Assembly: GCA_033439265.1 (NCBI GenBank)
Contig: JAVTVX010000027.1
Location: forward strand, 2,557,001 to 2,621,000
Direction: 5' to 3'
Length of the DNA stretch: 64,000 bases
DNA from: Dillenia suffruticosa
Taxonomy: Eukaryota; Streptophyta; Magnoliopsida; Dilleniales; Dilleniaceae
The position numbers were made by a program, and so were the translations under genes. Position 1 is the stretch's first letter, and each line of letters opens with the position of its first letter. This document shows positions 24,322-36,600 of the stretch, piece by piece. The notes under the pieces were generated by a model, which saw only the letters and a list, made by a program, of their open reading frames with translations, was not told the origin of the DNA and searched no databases.

Positions 24322-24880
24322 ATTATATAATTTTGAATTACCCGGAGATGAATTTATTTTTACCTTAATATATTTTTTAAAATTTTTTATTTAATTAAAA
24401 AATAATATTTAAATTTTCTATTGACACGTTAAAATTATTTTTTTTTATACCATTTACATGCATTAAGTCAGAAACATCACAAGTGGAAATTATTCTTTTA
24501 TTTAAATTTCTTGGTTTCGAAATTATTAAAATAAGCAATGCATTAAGATTTCAAATTTCACATATTTTTGGTTATGACTAAGTTGGAATTTCGAATTATT
24601 CATGCATGGAAAATGGACGATGGGTGACCAGTTTTTGCCTTCATGATTATGGGTCATTCATGAGTTGAGTAATGACCCAAAAAAAAGGGAATATCTCCCA
24701 ATGCCTTTGCAAATGACTGCTTTAGTTGGATTACTTCTATGCTTCGCCAATCTTGAAAAAGTCTTTGATACAATTATTGAATTAACAAAAAAAAAAAAGG
24801 ATAAGCAAGAAATTATTGGATGGATCAAGTAGAGCAAACTTTTTATATGTAATTTTTTTTCTTTTATAGTCGGCTTAATG

Positions 24881-25035
24881 AATAGGTGCTAAATCCGATA
24901 AATAAATCTCAGATTATAAATTTGAGAATAAAAAAAAATTATATTGAGGGAGTTCTCTATAAATTAAATTCGATAACGTTCGAATCGAATTAGTCAGAAT
25001 ATGATTTCAAATATCGATTATTTATAAAAAATCTT
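24881..25035 (+). repeat. SINE-like dispersed repeat, copy 6
   Basis: Shows TCCGATAAATAAATCTCAGA, TTTGAGAATAAAAAAAA, GAGGGAGTTCTCTA, GATAACGTTCGAATCGAATTAGTC and GATTTCAAATATCGATTA in the family order. A partial second copy of the 3' half follows to about 25130. Confidence 0.55.
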
Positions 25036-26269
25036 TTTTTAAAAAATAAATATTTATATTTTCTTTTAAATTGGATTCAATAACAGTCGAATGAAATTAG
25101 TCGAGATATGACTTTAAATATCAATTTTTTTAAAAAAAATAAATGTGTATATTTATTCAAGAGAATCTATTAGACAATAGGTTATAAATTATTATGGATT
25201 ATAATCGAACTCTTGAGGAATCAAATTAGGTTGTAATTCTACTTAATATTAAACTAAAACAGAACCCATTAAGGTTTTTGCTTTAGTATATTCTATGAAT
25301 TTTTGGTCAATGAAATTGCACTAATGAATTCTTTTTAAAATTATAATTAAAAATTTAAATAATATATTTCACGATAGGCAACAAATTTTATAATAATCTT
25401 AGAAGGGTTGGGAATAATAAATATTCACTCCGGTATTTTACTTAAGAAAAAAATTATCTACTCACGGCAAACAATAATAATAACAATTAAATTTTTATCT
25501 CACGAAATAGAATTAATTATATGGATTTTACTATATTATTGTATTTTATTTCATATCACATGCTCGTTTATACAATTATTTTTTATACGACAATAATAAT
25601 TATATTTTTGTTTCACTAATAATTCTGTTCGAAGAAAAAAAAAGGAAAAATTACTAATTCCTTTCCTTGACATTATTTGGTCAGCTCTAGTTTTTCTCAA
25701 ATCTCTATGATTTTTTTTGTATTATACCGATCGGTATACGAAATCATACTCTAATTAATTCGATCTGTAACTTACAGTGGCACAATTAAGGGAGATACCC
25801 TCCTAATTTAATATGCTCCAAATTCAAATCATGAGTTGAATTTGAAAATTTAATTAAAAAATCTAATATCATATTTCACTAATCTAACTAACCGTTAATA
25901 ATCTCTATGATTAATATTCAGCGAATAATCTTGTTTGAATGCGAGACCTTGATATATAAAAATTCCTTTAGTAAATGTACTCATAAACTTGTCGAATATA
26001 TATTATAATTTTTTTTATTAATAAAATTCAAAATTAATATCAATTTAATGTCAATTGTTTGTTTTATAAAATAAGACAAATTAATAATTATATTTAACTT
26101 TTTTCGAATGATGAGCATTGCTAACAACTCTAAACATTTTCATTTTAATTGTTTTTTAATAAATAGAGAATTGTTGAAGTGATAATAAATGCAAGTCGCT
26201 TTTCTCTGTTTTTCAACGAAAGCTCCTTGAGCATCAAAACAAAACTACCCACCATCAGAATTTAACACA

Positions 26270-26490
26270 GACCTCTTCTTCGTTGACCTTTCCAAGAAGG
26301 GATACTGTTGGGGAAGAAGGCAAATCCCAAGCATGGGCGAAAATGAGAAGGTTCTTCGTTAGGAGGATGAAGGGCATGTCCAGCAAAAGGGGTCCTAAAA
26401 GCGCGTGGAAACTGGCCAAATCGAACGCAGAATTTCAACTCCAAACTTGGTCAAAAACAGACCATCCAAAATCATCTTACATAAATTAGT
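26270..26490 (+). other. Small open reading island of unknown nature
   Basis: A 68-codon plus-strand frame (26283-26489) lies in a stretch clearly richer in G and C than its flanks. It reads strongly basic (AKMRRFFVRRMKGM then SSKRGPKSAWKLAKSNAEFQ). I do not recognise a family. It could be a remnant of a gene or transposon, or a small unannotated peptide gene. There is no proper start context or splice evidence. Confidence 0.2.
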
Positions 26491-27084
26491 TAATAATTAT
26501 GATTTAAATTAATATTTATAATTTATAACTTATAAAGAGAACTGACGTATAGGATTAAATAATAATCATTTATTTTTCATTTTTTCTTATGTACTTGACC
26601 ATCGTTATTTAAAAATTTCACTAATTTGTCTTGAGCGGATAGAGAGCTAATTTAGGGATTTATTTTTTAGTACTAAAAGAGCTTAATGTCTTTTTTTTTT
26701 TTTAATTACATAAGAATTCGAATCTTGAATCTTAAAATTAAAAAAAAAAAAAATTATGACCGTTAAGGACAGCTTAATGTCTTGTTACCGGACCTACCTT
26801 GCCTCTTTTAAATTGAGCAAGTCATGACGATTGAGAAAGGGATGCTCCAAAGAAATTACTAAACTATTGATGCTATTTCTCATGGCCTGCACCTAATCTT
26901 TTCAAGATATATGTTTTTAATTTTGTTGGTCATAAAACATTATCCAAAAAAATAATACAACAATCAATAAGAAGATTCTACATCATTTTTTTTGGGGGGG
27001 GGTTGGTTTAGATTAACTTTCTCTGTAACGATAACCTCCAAATGAGGGAAGAAACTTGACACCAACGTTTCATTGATTTAGTAA

Positions 27085-27257
27085 GAAAAATATTAGTATT
27101 TCATATCAAGAATCGAGATTCAAATCTTAATAGTGGTAAAAATAACATTGAGAGAGCTCTTTATCGATTGGGACTCAATAGCAAATCGGTCAAAATTAAT
27201 TGAAATAAAATTTTAAATACTCGATAGTGAACCAAGTTCAGATGACCAAAAAAAAAA
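27085..27257 (+). repeat. SINE-like dispersed repeat, copy 7
   Basis: TATCAAGAATCGAGATTCAA, then GAGAGAGCTCTTTATCGATT, AATCGGTCAAAATTAATTG, TTTTAAATACTCGATAGTGA and ATGACC plus an 11-base A-run: same order as the other copies. Confidence 0.6.
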
Positions 27258-27784
27258 AGAAAAAAAAAAAAAGAAACCTCGACAAAAATGGCTTACTAGG
27301 CCGAGCCTGCCAAGGCCTTGCAAATCCATTCTCTTCTTGGGCCTCACAACCTAATAGCCTAGACACCCCCCTCCCCCCCCCCCCCGACTTCTCCTTTTCT
27401 CCCTTTAGTTTATTATAATCGGATAAGGCTCATGCGCATGAGCAAAATAAAAAATTTTATACACCGGGAGAGACATAGTAGTTGAAATTATAAAAAATAA
27501 TTAAAATTTAAAAAATAATTTACTTAGTTTGTATATTTAATTCCATATTGATTTAATCTTTTTGTGTTTGTATTATAAATTACGATGATTAATAAAACTA
27601 AAAAAGAAAAAGAATAAATTTGCATATGAATATAAGACATCAAATGATAAAAAATTTAAAATTTAAAATTTTTTATGAAATTAATTTAGTTATCATCGAT
27701 CCTGATTTTCTTGTGTTAGTTGTTAGTTTTGCATAGCTTTTTATATTATGAAAATAACAAGTAGTTAAAAAGGAGAGAAATGGA

Positions 27785-28099
27785 TGAAGGACCAGGCAAC
27801 GTCTTGTACATGTTTGCAGCAGCATTCACGGTTCCTGACGGTAATGAGGGGTCAAAAGGATCCCAATGTTTCTACATGAGATGGAATTTAAGGTCTTCAA
27901 GGTTCCAGATGCACTGTCCTAGTTCTCTTCTGCCACTTTGGTGTTGGTGTTCTTAGGGATCCTCACATCGCGCTATGGAGAGGACTTCCTTGTCTCATTG
28001 CCAACAAAGTTGACCATTGGTCTTTCTACCCTTCTCTTCTCGATTGCTACCATGGTGATAAGCTTTGTAACCACACTTGTCCTCATGCATGCAATTTAG
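27785..28099 (+). pseudogene. Ankyrin-repeat/PGG-domain protein pseudogene fragment
   Basis: C-terminal piece of an ACD6/ITN1-like ankyrin membrane protein (PGG domain). The first frame reads AAAFTVPDGNEGSKG. A frameshift near 27860 moves to the frame giving IPMFLHEMEFKVFKVPDALS, then an in-frame TAG, then FSSATLVLVFLGILTSRYGE and LPTKLTIGLSTLLFSIATMV up to a stop at about 28099. Intact family members carry VPGG and continuous transmembrane helices here. The ankyrin repeats are absent upstream. One frameshift and one internal stop make it dead. Confidence 0.8.
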
Positions 28100-28293
28100 A
28101 TTATGCATTGTTTACACAAGCCGAAGAAGCAGCACAGAAAATTGTAATTTTTACGCAAGGCAGCATGCAATTTCCTGAACCGGGGGAAAGCAAGAATTAT
28201 TCGTTGTTGCTTGGGGAAAAAGAACTGAAACCTGATACATGTGCATTTTATTTTACACTTAGGTGCGATTATTTAGATTAAATGTTATTAAAT

Positions 28294-29347
28294 CACTACT
28301 AAAAAGTACAGTATCAGAGATGAAAATTTCTGTCGCTGATAATCAAAAATCCGTCGTTAAAGGATATTAACGACTGAAAAAATTAGTCGCTAAACACGAT
28401 TCTATTAATTTTTACAGATGAAATTCTATCCGTTGCTAAAAATATCTGTCACCGATAAAAAAAAATTTCAAAAACAATCGGTGCGAATATTTCATCCGTG
28501 TTAATTCTTGAACCCCTCCAAAAAAACATGCGAATTCTTGAACCCCTCCAAAAAGACCATGCGCCTGCACGCGTGCCACCCATGCTCTGCCCGACCCACC
28601 CGCTTGCTTGCTTTAGTTGTGTAATTTGTCTTCAAAATGCACGTATCCGTGAATCGAACCCCGACACAAGTGAAACATTGTAAACAACAAAACCACCATC
28701 CTAACGTTAACGTCATGTCTGTATGTTTTTTTATTATTATCTGTATTTCATATTTTTTATTAATAATAAAATAATATAAAATTTTAATTTATTATAAAAT
28801 AATAAAATTTAATCTTAAGATAAAATAATAAAAAATTTTTAAAAATAAAATAATATTATTTTTGTACAAAATAAAATAAAAATAATCAATAAAAAAAATC
28901 AATAAAAAATTTTAAAAATTTTAAAATTTATAAAAATTTTAAAAAATTAAAAAAATTTTAAAAATTTTAAAATTTATAAAAATTTTAAAAAATTAAAAAA
29001 ATTTTAAAAAAATTTAAAATTTCCATCAATAATTTGTCGGTAATTTTTTGTCGCTGAAGCCTGTGTACATATTTATATATTTTTTATTTTTTTCCTTCAA
29101 CAAATTAGTGACGGAAATTTTTCATCGTTAAAATTTCGGTCGGCGATCCATCGCTGATAGGTTACAATATTTATTTAATTTTTTTTTACGGTTTAGGGTT
29201 TACCGACGGTAGCGATGACATTATGTTCTTCATTAATTTTCGTCACTAATCCGTCGCTATTTTGTCTGACGATAATCTGTCACTGTTAGCGATGGATTTT
29301 TATCTATCGATAATTTTTTTTCGCTGAAGATATGTTTTCTGGCCGTG
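28294..29347. mobile_element. Non-autonomous CACTA (En/Spm-like) DNA transposon
   Basis: Begins CACTACTAAAAAG and ends ...TTTTCTGGCCGTG, whose reverse complement CACGGCCAGAAAAC resembles CACTA termini. The identical triplet AAT flanks both ends (28291-28293 and 29348-29350), the 3-bp target duplication expected of CACTA elements. Both subterminal regions are crowded with degenerate copies of a GTCGCTAAAAAT/TAGCGACGGA motif in both orientations. No transposase frame is present. The middle holds AT-rich tandem sequence and a tRNA-like stretch. Confidence 0.85.
28905..29016. repeat. AT-rich tandem repeat inside the CACTA element
   Basis: A unit of about 52 bases built on TTTTAAAATTTATAAAAATTTTAAAAAATT occurs about twice in a row and can also fold on itself. 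Confidence 0.75.
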
Positions 29348-29479
29348 AATATAATGGCCCAATTAGTTATTTTATATGAAAATTTGATTTTTATTTTTAA
29401 AATTTTAAATTCTTATTTAAAAAATTATTCAATAAAAAATATAAAGCTTGCATAACCTGATCATCCAAGTGCATTGGAA

Positions 29480-29656
29480 TCTTTTTTTTTTTTTGGTTTT
29501 TTACTACCGGTATCTAGTTTTTATCCAACTAATCTTATTTGAGTACTGTTGGATCTATTTTAAGAGTTGTCTCTTTCAAATCTTTTTTTATCCTTCTCAA
29601 ATCTTGAATTCGAGATCTCTTATTAAGTGAATAAAGTATTTTTAATCATTCAATCC
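29480..29656 (-). repeat. SINE-like dispersed repeat, copy 8 (reverse)
   Basis: On the minus strand: GAGATCTCGAATTCAAGATT, TTGAGAAGGATAAAAAAAG, AGAGACAACTCTTAAAATAG, ATCCAACAGTACTCAAATAAG and GATACCGGTAG, then an A-rich tail (T-run on the plus strand at about 29480-29493). Confidence 0.6.
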
Positions 29657-30129
29657 AAAGAAATTTGAGGATGAATTGGAATATGATCATCCCTTTGTAC
29701 ATATTCTTACGCTCAACCTCGGAGGTTTCAACTTGGGGGTGGAGAAGATATGGGCTTGCACCGCTCTTGAGAGGAAATGACAAGGTATGCTCTGTGTTTT
29801 AAAAAAAAAAAAATTGAGAGACGGTATTCCTTCTACTACATGGAAATATTTCTCCAAAATAAATTGATAGACTTAAATCAATAGAACAGGATATCTTCCC
29901 CTTTACCCACATTGAAAAAAAATAAAACAAATCTAACTTCGGAAATACCAACATACATCAGTAACAACAACATTCACAACATCTGCGGACATATGTAGTA
30001 TTTATAGAATCCATCGAATCCGAACTGTGCCATGGCAACGGACAGCTAAGCGATATCATTTCTTCCATTGAAGGCTAGATCACAACAGAAGCTAGGGCAG
30101 CCCAACCATGTCAAAATTGGGTATGATGT

Positions 30130-30364
30130 CTGCCAACTCTGAATGGGGGAGATAAAGGTCAACTTGCAAAAAGCTGCTAATGCACCTGATGAATGCTTTG
30201 AATTCCAGAGATATACAAATTATGAACAGGGACATAATAATCATAACCCACTCAGAATGGCGGAGATAAGTAAAAAGGTCAACCTTGCAAAAAGCTACTA
30301 ATGCACCCAATGAATGCTTTGAATTCCAGAGACATTCAAATGATGAACAGGGATATAATAAATC
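30130..30364. repeat. Tandem duplication of about 115-120 bp
   Basis: Two diverged copies (about 30130-30243 and 30244-30364) share GCAAAAAGCTRCTAATGCAC, GAATGCTTTGAATTCCAGAG and ATGAACAGGGAYATAATAA in the same order. Confidence 0.9.
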
Positions 30365-30476
30365 TCCATTTCCTAGTAGTTCAAAAATTTTCTTTCTGTG
30401 CTTACAGTACGTACAGGTACAACCAATGTAGAGAGCTTGACCAAACTACCGCTGGCAAAAGCATACCTGCAGGAAC

Positions 30477-30478
<2 letters not shown>

Positions 30479-30552
<74 letters not shown>
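30479..30552. repeat. (GA)37 microsatellite
   Basis: Uninterrupted GA run of about 73 bases, downstream of MAPKKK3. Confidence 0.97.
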
Positions 30553-30555
<3 letters not shown>

Positions 30556-31305
30556 GTTGCGGTCCGGTAGAAATCTGGTGGAGGGTCAATTCGGAAAGCA
30601 TTATGCATAAAAGGGCTCTAAATAATGGTGGAGGGTTTTTTTTGTCGCGATAGCCCATATCCCTTGCCAAGGACAGACATAATAAAGGCCTCACAGTGAT
30701 GGAGCATACTCCCAAATTGACCATGGATCCTTTGAACCATCTTCCCAAACCATCTGCAATAAGGAGTACGCCTCCTGCCGCAGCTTTGAAACCAGGGTTG
30801 AGGACACTTTCCATCAGGAAATTTATGTTACGTCAGTAAATTGTAACCAACTGCAAGGAACGGCCTTTGAAATGGAAGAGATTGACTTAAAATTTGTTGA
30901 AAATTCAAGGAGCCTAACCCCGAGTGTATCTTTTTATACAATGAACAAATAAATTCCATCTCGTGGCTCCTGCATTAGGCTGAAATTCTACTTATTGTAT
31001 CTTTTTATACGATGAACAAATGAATTCCATTTTCCATTTACAAAAATCAAGAGATTTTATGTCAGCTTACATTACCAAAGTTCAGTATAGCTCAACCGGT
31101 TGAGCCATCTCTCTCTCTCTGCACCTTCAAAACCCTAATGCGAACATGGGGCAATCTTATTCCTTTGCCTCCCAAAAAGGATAAGGGCATGATACACTCC
31201 TCCAAAACTACAGTCCCCATCGGCGTTGCATGAAAGGGCCAAAGAAAGTCTACCCAATGCCTTTCGCTTACAATGGGTGTAATATTCAGCTTGTTTCGTC
31301 ACTCT

Positions 31306-34300
31306 TCATGAAGATGAATGATCGGTGTGGTTATAGAGGCCATCAATCAGTCTTCGAGGTGTGGGGTTTTTGAATAAGGGAACTTCACGAGGCTCAATGG
31401 TGGGATAGGTATTCAGCCTCCTTGGGCTTAATGAGAAGTCATTTACATTATAGCCACTTTGCGCTGTAAAAGCATATGTCGGATGATGTGAAATGAAGCA
31501 ACTCTTGTATCTTGGTTCATACTGACGTAATGGACTTGAACAGGGTGACACGGGCAAAGAAGTTATCATCCTTGAACTATCCCTGTACATAGAAGTAGAG
31601 AAGCAGCGTCAGGCAAAATCTAAAAAAAATCTTGAATCCAAGGTTAAAAGGGACGAGGTTATGAGTGGATGGATAATAAGAGTCCATACTTGGCAGAATT
31701 ACCTGGAGGTTTTTACTGCCCTTGAGACTGTAATATTTGGTGTTGCCATGTAATCTACTTCATACAATGTGAAACTTTTCCTGTGAGTATTGTGCTCTAG
31801 GGATGTCTGCAGAAACAGCACACATGCAACACATCAGTTATTAGACGAAGAGAAGTATGTGAAGACTGAGTCGGTGTTTCTAGGTTGTACACAAATAAGT
31901 AACAAGGAAAATAAAGAATTATGAATAAATTACATCTTGGCATGGAAACTAAGTAGGTATCCAATCATAGTGATAAAATAACTGAGCAGTCGCTTCCAAA
32001 GCGGGTGCTAAAGGAAATATGTGTGGAGAATTAAAGGGACAAAATTTTTCTCAAACTGCACCAACAAAATTATAGCTCAAAGAGTAAGATAGAACACTAT
32101 TTTGCATGTGACAAGTAATTTCCCATATGTCCAGAAAAAGCAACTCATTAGAATTGTAAGATGCTTTGCATAATTCTCATCTTAGCCTCTACCCTCATTA
32201 TCATTGCGGCAACCAACCCTCCTATGCAATTTACCCTATTTCCCAAGCCTTTTTAACAACAGTTTATCTACATCAAGTAATATTTGTCTGATAGATCTTA
32301 TGGACAATCAGATTGCACCTTCTTTCCTTAGGAGTCCTACCATGAATAACAGTGCTTAGAAACAAAAAATCCTTTGCCCCATGAGATTTACATGTAAGGA
32401 TATCAAACAGCAGAGTTTCTTCCAATGTAAGCTGAAGATTTTATGAGTCTCTGTTGTAAAAATTTCTGAGAAGTGTTATCACACCAATAAAAGGTAAGGA
32501 AACAAGGGAAGAGCATCTTAAATTATTTACCGGCATGTGGCTTCCATCGAAGGTAAAAGGAAAGGCATCCCTCGTGATATTGATGCTAGCAGCTCTTGTT
32601 GTGGTTTGATCTCGAACAAAAGGGTGATCTAGCAGCTGCATGGCTGTAGGGCGTGCTGATGGATCCCTTTGCAAGCAAAGACTAATAAAACTTTTTGCTT
32701 CATTAGAAAGATGATCTGGAATTTCAGGTATATCTTTGCTGTTCCCAATTTTGAATATTGCAGCCACCTGTTGATGACAGCACAACAGAATGATACCATT
32801 AAGAAATCCCCAAAGTTTGCTACAACAAATATTATTTCTGGACTATAACAGATTCTGCAAATCTAGAAACATACTCCTTCAAATTGGCTCCAAGGAGGCT
32901 TAGATGTAGCCATCTCAAGAATTGTACATCCTAAGCTCCATATGTCCACTGCACTGCTGTACCCGTTTGTATTCATTACAACCTAAATAAGAAAAGAAGG
33001 ATAAAAAAAACATAAGTCTCCACAGAAGTTTAAATAACTTAATCAAACAGAGACACGAATTCAATAAGTGGATGTGTATGCTTGCAACTGTGTGTGGGTG
33101 TGTTAGGGGGGAGAAAGAGAGAGACGGACCTCTGGCGCCATCCAGTATGGACTTCCCTTAAAGGATAACATTGATGAAGATGAAGCTATCTGAAGAAGAT
33201 ATAGTTGAAGTCAGAAACATCTTTTCTGGTTTCAAGAAATAAAAATATAATGACATTCTACTAGCAAGAATCTAGAAAATATCTGAAACCTTTGTTTCAC
33301 TGTTGAAGAAGCATAATCATATCCTCAAGACGAATTTGATTTTATTCCCTCTTAATGAATCTATGCCCAAAAACCCAAAGACCAATCTCCTAAGTATGTC
33401 AAGGATATCATCAGAATGGATTCCTATCAGGGGTCAGAGTCAGAAGCATTTGGTTCTTGTGTGTCATATGTTCCTCTGTACCATTTTGCTAGTAAGTAGG
33501 AAAAAAAAATCCACAGAACTTTGAACTTTTAAAGCATAAAAAGCATTGTCATATAACCTTTTCCTATATCTTAATATCTTATTGTGGAAAAACAAAGAAC
33601 TAATAGAAAAATATATATATTTTTAAACTTCCCCAAGGAACATACATGTTTTGCCATGCCAAAGTCAGCGAGCTTAATCTCCCCATTAGGATCCACCAAT
33701 ATATTTGCCCCTTTAATGTCCCTGCCAGAAACCCCAAAACAACTTCAAGTTTCCAGCTTGATGCAAGGAAACAGAATTCCATACAATATTATTTCAAAAA
33801 CCACACAAGGAAAGGCAGTAATTACCTGTGCACCGTGTGTCTACCATGCAAGTAGGCCAGCCCTGAAAGGATTTGCCAAGTATAATTTTGAATAACTGGT
33901 TCCCTAAACGCTCCGTATTCTTGAAGTAACTTGTGAATGGAACCACCGGAAACGTATTCCAAGTAGACCGAGAGTGTTTCTTCTCCCTAAAGACATCAAA
34001 TTGCAGAATTATAATATGAATCGGTTCAATAACCACAACTCACATAAGCCAAGAATTGTAAATCCACTCAACTTCACATCTTCTCATATGTCCAGATACA
34101 GCATGGCTATTCTATTGTCTGAACAAATAATATTAAACAGGGGAACCAATTCAACTTATGTGCATACCAGTTCACTTCCATAGTATTGAACGATGTTAGG
34201 ATGTGAAAGCTGACTCAGCAGGTTTATCTCCTGTAGACATCAAGCAAGATGGAATACAAGGTTATAAGTTCATCATGGCCAATTCCTACAATGTAACATC

Positions 34301-36237
34301 TTGTATGCCCATAAGAACACAATGCATTATAAAGAAAGGGTCAAAGATGGAATAAATACCTGGTTTAATTGCTTAAGACACTCTCTAGAGTTCTGATCAT
34401 CCAAAACAAGCCTAACTTCTTTGATTGCACACATCTGCCCACTTTCACTGTTTAAATTGTGCACACACAATTAAAATTTCAAGAAGCAACTCAAGTAATA
34501 GTAACATCTTTATTTTTTTTTTACACCAAAATTGTTAAGGCATGCCATTGAAAGAAAACTGCTATGCTCTTGGAGGAAATGACATCATTTCTATAGATAG
34601 AAGAATACTGCAGACAGTAATTATAACCTTGCAATTAGGCAATATGCATCTATATCAGCAGAACCTCAAATGGTTTAAGATCATATATGTCATGTCACAT
34701 GATGACAGGTGGTCTCACCTGTTGAATCCAAGATAAACATGCCCAAAAGTCCCTCTTCCAAGAAGTTTTCCTTTCTTCCACTTGGAAGTAGTAGAATTTG
34801 TGCTTTCATTCAAACCAATACTCCTCATGCTGTGCGAAGAAGATGGGCTGGTAGGAGAACTCGGAGGAAGGGGCAGCCGGTGGCATGTACTTTTACCATC
34901 ATCTTGTTTGCCTGGTGGAGATTCCAAGTTTGTTCCACAAAATCGTGGATGTAGAGGTGATGTTGAAGCAGTGGGCACTCGTGATCCTGGACCAGGACTC
35001 CTCGACCTTGGGCTAAACCTGCACTCATTTCCAGTAACAGGCTCTAGATTTGCACCACTGAACCGCGGATGAATAGGTGATGTAGAAGCTGTAGCCCCTC
35101 TTGATCCCAGAACCGGGCTTCTTGATCCCGAGTTGAATCTGCCATCATTTTGACCCCTGAATTGCCCCCAAAATAAGAGATTCTTTAGAATAACGAGTAG
35201 ATAAGTACACCAAAATTATTCCTATGCCATGCATTGCCTCGTTTATTTCCAAATTGATGTGAATTTTCCTTAAACCTCAATGACATCAAACATACGCATG
35301 ACCAGTTTTCCATAAACGGTAAGCACAAGCCAGGTATGCATAATCAAACATTTAAGGCGATTCAGAGACAGAGACTCAAAAAATTAGTAACCAAGTAACG
35401 GATTTTATTAAGATCTATTTTAAGCTAAAATAATCTAAACCAAAACTTCACAATTCCTTCAGGAAAATACCAACCACCAAAGCTGGGTTGAAAGCAATTC
35501 CTTATCTTGGAATCATTACAAGACAGATAAATCAATTGAGAGGTAAAGAATTACAAAACTATTGGACAAAAAGGAAAATCCCCAGAAAAAGACAGTTTCT
35601 TATTTTTTCACAGAGAGAGAGAGAGAGAGAGAGAGATGACACCAAATTAGAAATTATCCATCAGCAGACATGAGTCTTCAATTCATATAAACATCTATAA
35701 GCAATCATAGACTAAAAAGATCAAAATCAACACAAAAAATTCTTCAAATTTCCAAATCAAAACCCTAAATTAGATCAAACAAAACACACTAGGGTCAAAG
35801 TAAGAGAGAGAGATCACACAAATCGGAAATCTCCAATAAAGCACACATGACTTATCAATTCAGTTCAATAGCTACAAATTAGACGAAAAACAAGGCTCAA
35901 CTAAATTACACAGCATAGAGAGAGAAAGAGAGAGAACAAACCTATTATGAAGACCAAATTGGGAAAAATCAAGGGGAGGATCATCGGAAGAACCAGAAGA
36001 GCCTGAACTGGAAGCTGAATTAAATCCAGAAACAACAGCAAGACTACGATCAGAAGAAATCAGAGGTTGAGGAAGAGGATGAAGTCTCCCAATCTTATCT
36101 CCGCCGTCGGAATCAAACCCCAAAAACCCTCCACAATCCCTACCCTTTCTGCCTTCTTCAAAACACTTCGCCTTCTCTTTCGTTTTCTCCTTACTCTCAA
36201 TTTTGTTCTTGCTGCTTTTCTTCCCAAACCAAGTCAT
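31306..36237 (-). CDS. MAPKKK3: MAP kinase kinase kinase, MAPKKK3 (MEKK/YODA) type
   Basis: Ser/Thr kinase at the top of MAPK cascades; Arabidopsis MAPKKK3/5 relay immune-receptor signals and YODA acts in stomatal patterning. Eleven coding exons: 35942-36237, 34719-35156, 34360-34447, 34168-34230, 33826-33986, 33646-33721, 33130-33189, 32875-32982, 32531-32767, 31703-31806, 31306-31582. They give 635 residues, all in phase. The Ser/Pro-rich N-terminus ([12 protein letters not shown], then [12 protein letters not shown]) precedes the kinase domain at about 225-481: G-loop GRGTFGHV, Lys254 in CAIKEV, HRDIKGAN with Asp350, DFG at 368-370, and APE at 392-394. The tail [20 protein letters not shown], then YKSCF and SGYN, matches MAPKKK3 rather than YODA as I remember them. 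A segment of the N-terminal region is internally duplicated. Confidence 0.94.
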
Positions 36238-36568
36238 TTTTCAGAAAGATGGGGAGAGAGAGAGAGAGAATCGGAAAAAAGTTTACTTAAAGAAAAGGAG
36301 AAATTTAGGGTTATGATAGTAGAGACAAAAGGTTTGGCATATGAGTGCTGTGAAGAGAAAGAAGAAAAGTTGAAGAAGCAACGGAGAGAGAGAGAGAGAG
36401 AGAATGGAAACAGTGAGGAGAACAGCTAAGGGAGGTGAGACGGCAAGCGGTGGTAGGGCCAAGCGCTCTTAAAAGTGACGTGGCAATTTGATAGAGAGAG
36501 ACAGAAAAAGTGAGTGTGTTTTTACGTGTGGAGGGAGCGTAGGAAATGCATGTTGGTTAAAAGAGGGC

Positions 36569-36600
<32 letters not shown>

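Larger units (their letters stand above)
23795..27784. other. GONST1 upstream region and AT-rich intergenic sequence
   Basis: The GONST1 leader and promoter lie at the left. The rest holds an A-run (24291-24319), three or four SINE-like copies (about 24881-25035, 25795-25940, 26630-26770 and 27085-27257) and a small GC-richer island at 26270-26490. No intact gene is recognised. Confidence 0.55.
29657..31305. other. Intergenic region downstream of MAPKKK3
   Basis: No gene supported. It holds a tandem duplication (30130-30364), a long (GA)n (30479-30552), a direct repeat of GTATCTTTTTATACRATGAA (about 30929 and 30997), and the MAPKKK3 3' flank. A perfect 16-base palindrome, GCTCAACCGGTTGAGC, sits at about 31091-31106 in a tRNA box A-like context. 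Confidence 0.55.

Noticed and set aside
30402..30814. Frames with long Leu-Ser or Arg-Glu runs
   Set aside because: They are translations of the (GA)n microsatellite and resemble no protein.
36067..36429. 120-codon plus-strand frame
   Set aside because: Antisense shadow of MAPKKK3 exon 1 and its GA-rich leader.
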